From the NCBI GenBank assembly GCA_003508835.1, contig PUFA01000070.1:5022001-5086000 (forward strand): a stretch of DNA of 64,000 nt. Direction: 5' to 3'. Made by a program: the position numbers and the translations under genes. This stretch comes from Eonycteris spelaea (lineage: Eukaryota; Chordata; Mammalia; Chiroptera; Pteropodidae). Positions 58,911 through 64,000 of this stretch are shown here, in pieces; position 1 is the stretch's first letter; every line of letters begins with the position of its first letter. Below the pieces are notes generated by a model. That model had not been told where the DNA came from. It saw nothing but the letters and a program-made list of their open reading frames with translations, and searched no databases.

Positions 58911-61900
58911 TTTTAAGTGAAACATTATAGGTCTTTTTCTTATTATATGTATATATGTGCAAGCACAATTAATAGTTGTCACAAAACTATGTGGTAAAAA
59001 GACAATTTATTTAACACCTTATATGTGTTAATGGGAAAAATGGTATGATTTAGAAAAAAGTAAAGCCTGAATGTCACTAAATAGACAAATAAAATCACTG
59101 ACTAAAGCTCTGAATCACCTTGGCCAAACAATGTACACTAATCTTGGATTCACTAATGCTCAGAAGCGATTTAAGAACGTATTTAAAAGCTTAAATTAGA
59201 AAAAAAAAATGCTTTTCTAGATTTTAAGTACCTAAAATGTGAAAATATGTCTTAATGTCACTACTTCTGTCCTTATTTTTACCAATTTGCCAACCCTAAG
59301 AAATAGTTTTGCTTTCTGGTTTCAGTTCCTGAAAATGATGTAATTTTATGTTAGCGGTAAAAACTTCAGCATAACTAAAATTAATTTTAACAGAATAGTA
59401 ATATAAAATTTTCTTTAGAAAACATACTAACCAATTTAGAGTTCATATTGATTAATACTGTCCCTTTACATTAACTGATTTGTGATTATAAGGTTATTTT
59501 CTGTTAGTGTGAATGAAAGTTGTACAAACATAAGGGACTATAAAAAATAAGGCCTCAAAGATTTCTAAGTAAAAGAGTAGGTGTGGAAGGAAAGCTCTAA
59601 AACTGAAATCGATGTCTCCTATTGAAAAAAAACTCATTGATCTGATTGACTGACTATTCTTTGGCAATTTATTGGAACAAAAATATCATACACATTTTAA
59701 ATGACTCTAAATACAAATTAAGTTACTCTCCAGTTACCTTAAACCTACTGAGTTATCAGAGTTTATAAAAAAATGATATGTTAAATTTAATTTGTGAAGT
59801 TGTGTTACCATTGAACATACTCGCACTTAATGAAAATATTTGGCAAACGAACGAAACTTAATAAAAATGAGGAAATAAAGCAGAGGTTTTGATGATATGT
59901 AGTTATGTTTATTTCCTCATAATAGGGCTATTTTAAAAGCAATCTCCAAAGAAAGTATTTCATAAACCACAACTTGTCTAAAACTCATTTAATTACCACC
60001 CCCTTAACAAGGTTCCTCCATCCCTAATATACTTACATGTAATGTACTTTAAACAAATTTTCCTTTTGTCTCATCAGGAGAAACCACCATGTATCTGAAG
60101 ATTAAGTTATCTTTCATTCATCCTAAGCTAAACAATTCTAGTTCCTTTATCCTTTTCTTATAGTTCCTAAATTCTAACAATCTTGTTCATGGTTTTCTGA
60201 ATCTCTCCTTGGAGCTGAAACACAGATCAAGAAACAGCATTATAAGACTAGTACTTTACTCTTTCTAGTGTAGATCAGTGTTACTTTCATACTTCACCTT
60301 TTTAAAAGATATAACTCTCTTGCATCAATTTTGACCTTTTTGTCAGTATAAAGTCTAGTACCAACATATCATAAAGTTTGTTCCTTATCTCAGACGTGTG
60401 TAACTTATTTTCATCTCCAGAAAGTCAGTTTGCAGATAAAAATCATTCATTATTTACAAATAAACAGAAAATCTAGTATCCGTGCCAAATGAAATCTTTA
60501 CCCTTGCCCAGGTGTTAAGAGTTAGTTACCAGACTACTACAAGATAGTTGTTATCTGCAAAGTGCTCACAACCTAATTAATGAAATTTATTCATTTTAAT
60601 ACATGTGATTATAACATCAAACTTTCAAGAATAAACTTATGGTAAACTACCATTTTTTAATAGTCCAATCGGTCTTTCCAAATGGTTTTAAACATATACC
60701 AAGACAATGTTCCGTTTGCATATGGCCCATTTGAGACAAAAAACAGAATTTACTGCAATATCCATAAATGACTGATCCAAAATTTAAAAAAAAGTTAAAA
60801 AAATAACTTTTTAATGAATTAAAAACTAATTTTTAATGAGTTCAAAAAACATGAGCCCAAGTGACTAAACTATTAAATATCTTTACCAGTTCTATACTTG
60901 CGAATATTTTCAAATTTGTACTTATCAAATTATTCTCTTTAAAACTCTGAATAAAACTTTTTGCTCTACATTATTTCCTTTTTTGACAGGTTTCTTCTGT
61001 TAACTGAAAGTAAAGTGGCTCACATATTAACAAACTGGTCTCTACAACTCCTCACTCCCATTTTGCTCTTACATTTTTTTTCCTTAGAATAAGCAGGAAA
61101 ATCAATGTGAGGATGAAAATTCTGGTATTACCTAAATATCTAGGCTTCAGTCCTTTTTTCTTTAAAATGAAAGCATTGAAATGACTCAAATTTATGGACT
61201 TCCTGTATTAACTCTTTAAAATTATGTACAGTAACCTTGTCAAAAAACAAAAATACTTTCATCGGAAAAATACTAAAGTTTAATGTCCACAATAAGTATA
61301 TTGCTCCTATCATCCAGTAGTGTCAACAACACCAAGTATTGTTCATTATACCAAAAATATAACATTAAAGAGAATATTCATATAAATAACATACATATTT
61401 TAACTTAAAGATTTCTGTTACAGAAATCCACAATTATCTTTTATGAGTTGGTAATAGGCTAGGTGAATTAACAATTTTTAAGTGTTCTTTAACAAACAAT
61501 AGGAAGCAAGGGTTGATTTCATCTATAACAATCCAAAGGCCAAAGCAAACATCAGTGTCCCAGGAAATGTCCAATTTCTCCACAGTAATAAACATCTTAG
61601 GAACACTCCAATACGAACAATATCAATTATTATTTCACATTTTTTACTGTAATGCAACAAGTATATGTTTACACTCTTCGAGATTACCATATAAACATAG
61701 TATGTAGCCTAACAAAGTAAAAAAAAAAAAAAGTACGACTTAGATCAAAGTACTTAAATTCAAGTACCAAGTCTGCCGTGTATCTACTAGCTTACATAAA
61801 AATGGTCCTAACACCATGGCATTTAATCAGAAGCAAATGGCAGTGATAAGAAGGTAACTGAAATTTAACGTTATCTCACAAACAGAAAATCTCTTATAAT

Positions 61901-61934
61901 ACTTCAGTGAATCAAGATAAAATCCCTATAATGA

Positions 61935-62085
61935 AATTATTGTTGTCCATTTCATAGATGAAGATACTAAAGCGCAATTATTTAAATTAACTTTCCTCAA
62001 AGTCATACTGCAAGTTAAGTGGAGGAAATGGCGACTTAATTCAGGTCTAAACCTTACGCTCCTTCCACTCACTCATACTGGGGTA
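61935..62085 (-). mobile_element. MIR fragment
   Basis: TTTCATAGATGAAGATACTA and CCTCAAAGTCATACTGCAAG are reverse-complement MIR. Confidence 0.7.
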
Positions 62086-63053
62086 CAGGAAAAAACACTG
62101 TAAATTATATACAACTGTTATGCTGACCATGGGAAATAAAAATAATGTTTATTACAAAAAGAGGCACATTATCTTTCTTAATAAACATAGCACTTTATAT
62201 TATACATTCGTATACTGAAGTTATTCTGGATACCACTTGATATGGCTAACGAGTATTAAAATCTCCACATCAATATATTAAATATACCCTTTGGTATTTT
62301 GTAAGTTTGTATATCAGCAAGTGACTTAAGCCTCAAGTGGACTTATCGACTTCTTGCAGGCCTATGCTATCCTTCAAACAGGAGGGAAGGCGGGCACTTC
62401 TAAGAAACGCTGCCGGTTCCTACCAAGCCTCTACTAAAGCACAAGACCACGTGGTATTTCTCATAAGCCTAAGGTTCTCTACTCCTTCCTCTCCCTCTTT
62501 CTGACAAGGAACTAAGGTTTCCTTCTCTTAAGTGGCTCCCTGACACACGCCACCTGTGCAGTACAAACCACAAACATCCTGCAGCCTTCCTCCCGGAAAA
62601 ATACAAGAATCAGAATAATAGGAAACTTGGATGCCGACAATGCCGGGGAAGGAAATGACTGGAGAAGTAAATAGGGTGAGATAGTGATAAGCTGCGGGAC
62701 CACGACCTGTCAAACAGTAAGAAATTCACGCAGAACGACTGTAACCTAACGTTCGGGAAGGCCTGAGGTGGGAGCGGCACTATGGGAGGAAGGAAGACGA
62801 AAAGAACTATGCGAGTCGCCGACGCCGCTCTCCGCAAGCCTCCCAGCCTGTCCCGACCACCACGAACTCCGGCCCTCATCTCGGGTCCAGTCTTTGCTCC
62901 AACATTTCCGGAGCGGCCAAAATCCCGCTGCCCGGGGCGGTCGTCGCCGGACCTGCCCGCACCTGTCACCAGCGAAAGACACCAGCCCGCAGCTCCCGCC
63001 CAGTTCTCCACCAACCTCCGGCAACCGCGGCCACCTCAACCCCTTTCCCTCAC

Positions 63054-63143
63054 CAGGTGTCCCCTTTCCGGAGCGAGGTTTTGAGCAGCGTCGCGATGTC
63101 AGACCCGCTGGATGTCCAGATCCGCCGCTCCTCCTTCCGCCAT
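63054..63143 (-). CDS. USP15: USP15 coding exon 1 (start of DUSP domain), with an apparent 1-base insertion
   Basis: USP15 is a ubiquitin-specific cysteine protease that removes ubiquitin from substrates; it is known from TGF-beta receptor/SMAD, COP9-signalosome and NF-kB contexts. The ATG (63143-63141) sits in AAGATGGCGG, and the peptide begins MAEGGAADLD as in human USP15. After QR the ATG frame reads V then TGA (stop at 63101-63099). The expected continuation SDIATLLKTSLRKGDTW lies in the next frame, because a run of three C (63104-63106, plus strand) stands where two are expected. The exon is 90 nt instead of 89. The donor after the split Trp codon is GTGAGG. The downstream frame joins correctly in phase to exon 2, so the exon itself is certain. 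Whether the extra base is real is not: a base-call error is most likely. The 5' UTR extends upstream into the CpG island, with no defined transcription start. Confidence 0.93.
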
Positions 63144-63150
63144 CTTCTTC
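63131..63150 (-). promoter_or_regulatory. Overlapping YY1-like and ETS-like sites at the start codon
   Basis: On the minus strand AAGATGGCGG fits the YY1 consensus, and the adjoining GCGGAAG fits an ETS/GABP core. Downstream YY1 sites that include the start ATG are common in CpG-island genes. Binding is inferred from motif match only. Confidence 0.5.
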
Positions 63151-63202
63151 CACTAGCGGTAGCGGAGGCGGCAGCGACGGCGGCGGCGGCGGCACGCCCC
63201 AG

Positions 63203-63216
63203 AGCATTGTGGGAAC
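63203..63216 (-). promoter_or_regulatory. ZNF143/THAP11-like promoter element
   Basis: On the minus strand the sequence GTTCCCACAATGCT resembles the core of the ZNF143/THAP11 site (TTCCCA-AATGC). It lies about 60 bases upstream of the ATG, inside the CpG island, where such sites typically occur. This is a motif match only. Confidence 0.4.
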
Positions 63217-63500
63217 GGCGTTTCGCGGCCCCTCCCAGTCGGCGGGTCGAAACCAAAGGAGACGTAAGTGGGGGGGTTGCGCCTGGGCACAAGCGTTGGC
63301 CCTGGGGAGGACTGAGTGCACTGCTGTGGTCTACTGCCCCCACCGGTCCCCGTTCCTCCAGCATCTCGCCTTGGCCTCCTCCGGCCCCGGGACCACCTGG
63401 TTTTAACTATTCTCTGTGGAGCCTCGGTCCTCTCTCGCTTGAGAGGTGCTACCGCCTCGTGCGTCCCCGACTTTTGCCTTTTCCTCCCGCTTTCCCACAG

Positions 63501-64000
63501 ACGCCTGAAAAACCATATTTGCGCATTCACTCATGCTCGAGGGACGGGTACGGTGGGATTGGGCGTGTGGGGACGGCTAAGATACAGCAGAAATTTTTAA
63601 CAGTTCCGTGACTAGCCTTTTTCGTTGCCAGTCACAGAACCCAAGCTCTGTTTGGCCCGAACAAAGAACAAGCCGAAACAGAACGCTTAGCCGCAGAGCC
63701 CTTCCTGGGTTGCTTCCTGCGCTCCTGCTGTAGGTGGAGAGCTTTTATAGGCTCTTTGTGACGCCTCCCAGACACACCCAGACAGCTAAAGATGCAGTGA
63801 AAAACAAGTTCCAGTTTCTCTGTGAACATGGTGTAAAATTTGTATGGAATAATGCGAGGTACCAAAAGGGAGGAACACTTGCAAGAAACCCTCTCTCCTG
63901 GATGTCATAAAGTAACATTTTATTAGCCACATCTTCCCGTGGTGTGTTACCTGAGACTATATAATATCAGCTTTTATTTGAAGCCAGGTATTACAAATGG
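63501..64000. other. Upstream flank of USP15, no gene recognised
   Basis: GC content falls back towards the background level. Short open frames are present, but none resembles a known protein and no repeat is recognised. Confidence 0.5.

Larger units (their letters stand above)
44870..63053 (-). other. USP15: USP15 intron 1 (about 18.2 kb)
   Basis: Bounded by GTGAGG (donor) and TTTTTTAG (acceptor) on the minus strand. Repeats found inside are listed separately. The stretches 45040-46250, 50270-51060, 56440-57640, 58920-61930 and 62090-62700 hold AT-rich sequence in which I recognise no gene or repeat. Confidence 0.9.
62700..63500. promoter_or_regulatory. USP15: CpG-island promoter of USP15
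   Basis: About 800 bases rich in G+C and CpG stand out sharply from the AT-rich surroundings and contain coding exon 1. There is no TATA box at a plausible distance, which is usual for housekeeping CpG-island promoters. Long open frames occur here on both strands, but they are side effects of high GC. The transcription start cannot be placed from sequence; it lies upstream of (higher coordinate than) 63143. Confidence 0.9.

Noticed and set aside
62746..63611. Long open frames on both strands of the CpG island (up to about 210 residues)
   Set aside because: Stops are rare by chance in GC-rich DNA. The frames are Pro/Gly/Arg/Ser-rich on both strands, overlap each other, and match no family. 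Only the USP15 exon is supported.
1..64000. CRISPR arrays, operons, phage or bacterial mobile elements
   Set aside because: No regularly spaced repeats and no prokaryotic gene organisation; splice sites, SINEs and LINEs show the DNA is mammalian.

Overview
This window is vertebrate nuclear DNA: AT-rich, dominated by introns and old interspersed repeats, with one CpG island. I recognise the 5' part of one protein-coding gene on the minus strand, the deubiquitinase USP15. Seven coding exons run from the CpG island at the right end (exon 1, about 63.05-63.14 kb) to alternative exon 7 at 3.77 kb. The rest of the gene, including the catalytic domain, lies beyond position 1. The exons encode the DUSP domain (exons 1-3), the first ubiquitin-like domain (exons 4-5) and the start of the linker (exons 6-7). 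Exons 3-7 have exactly the lengths and phases expected. Exon 1 has one extra base and exon 2 has one base missing, each in a homopolymer. The gene as written is therefore broken near codon 14, most likely through sequencing or assembly error.

The organism is a placental mammal: it carries MIR, L2, Tigger, Charlie-type hAT and L1M-type fossils, and USP15 is nearly identical to the human protein as I recall it. I see no Alu, B1, Bov-tA, CAN or ERE SINE. The youngest elements are L1 copies whose 5' UTR, ORF1 and 3' ends look Laurasiatherian, and there is one 5S-rRNA-derived insertion. A bat, perhaps a fruit bat, is my best guess, but this is inference.

Layout from left to right: partial intron 7 with an antisense L1 piece (1-3770); exon 7; intron 6 with an L2 split by a hAT element and a twin-primed L1 (3858-14348); exon 6; intron 5 (hAT elements, L2); exon 5; intron 4 (L2, MIR, Tigger); exon 4; intron 3 (L2, hAT, L1, and a Tigger inside a MIR); exon 3; intron 2 with an HMGN1 processed pseudogene and a roughly 10-kb nest of L1 copies holding a truncated 5S rRNA copy; exon 2; intron 1 of about 18 kb (L1, L2, MIR, a G-rich tract, a local duplication); then the promoter CpG island with exon 1 and a short upstream flank.

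I found no evidence of an undescribed multigene system. The points most worth checking are the two reciprocal single-base indels in USP15, the tailless 5S copy with its target-site duplication, two neighbouring L1 copies with different internal deletions, and two short near-identical local duplications, one of which brackets exon 2.
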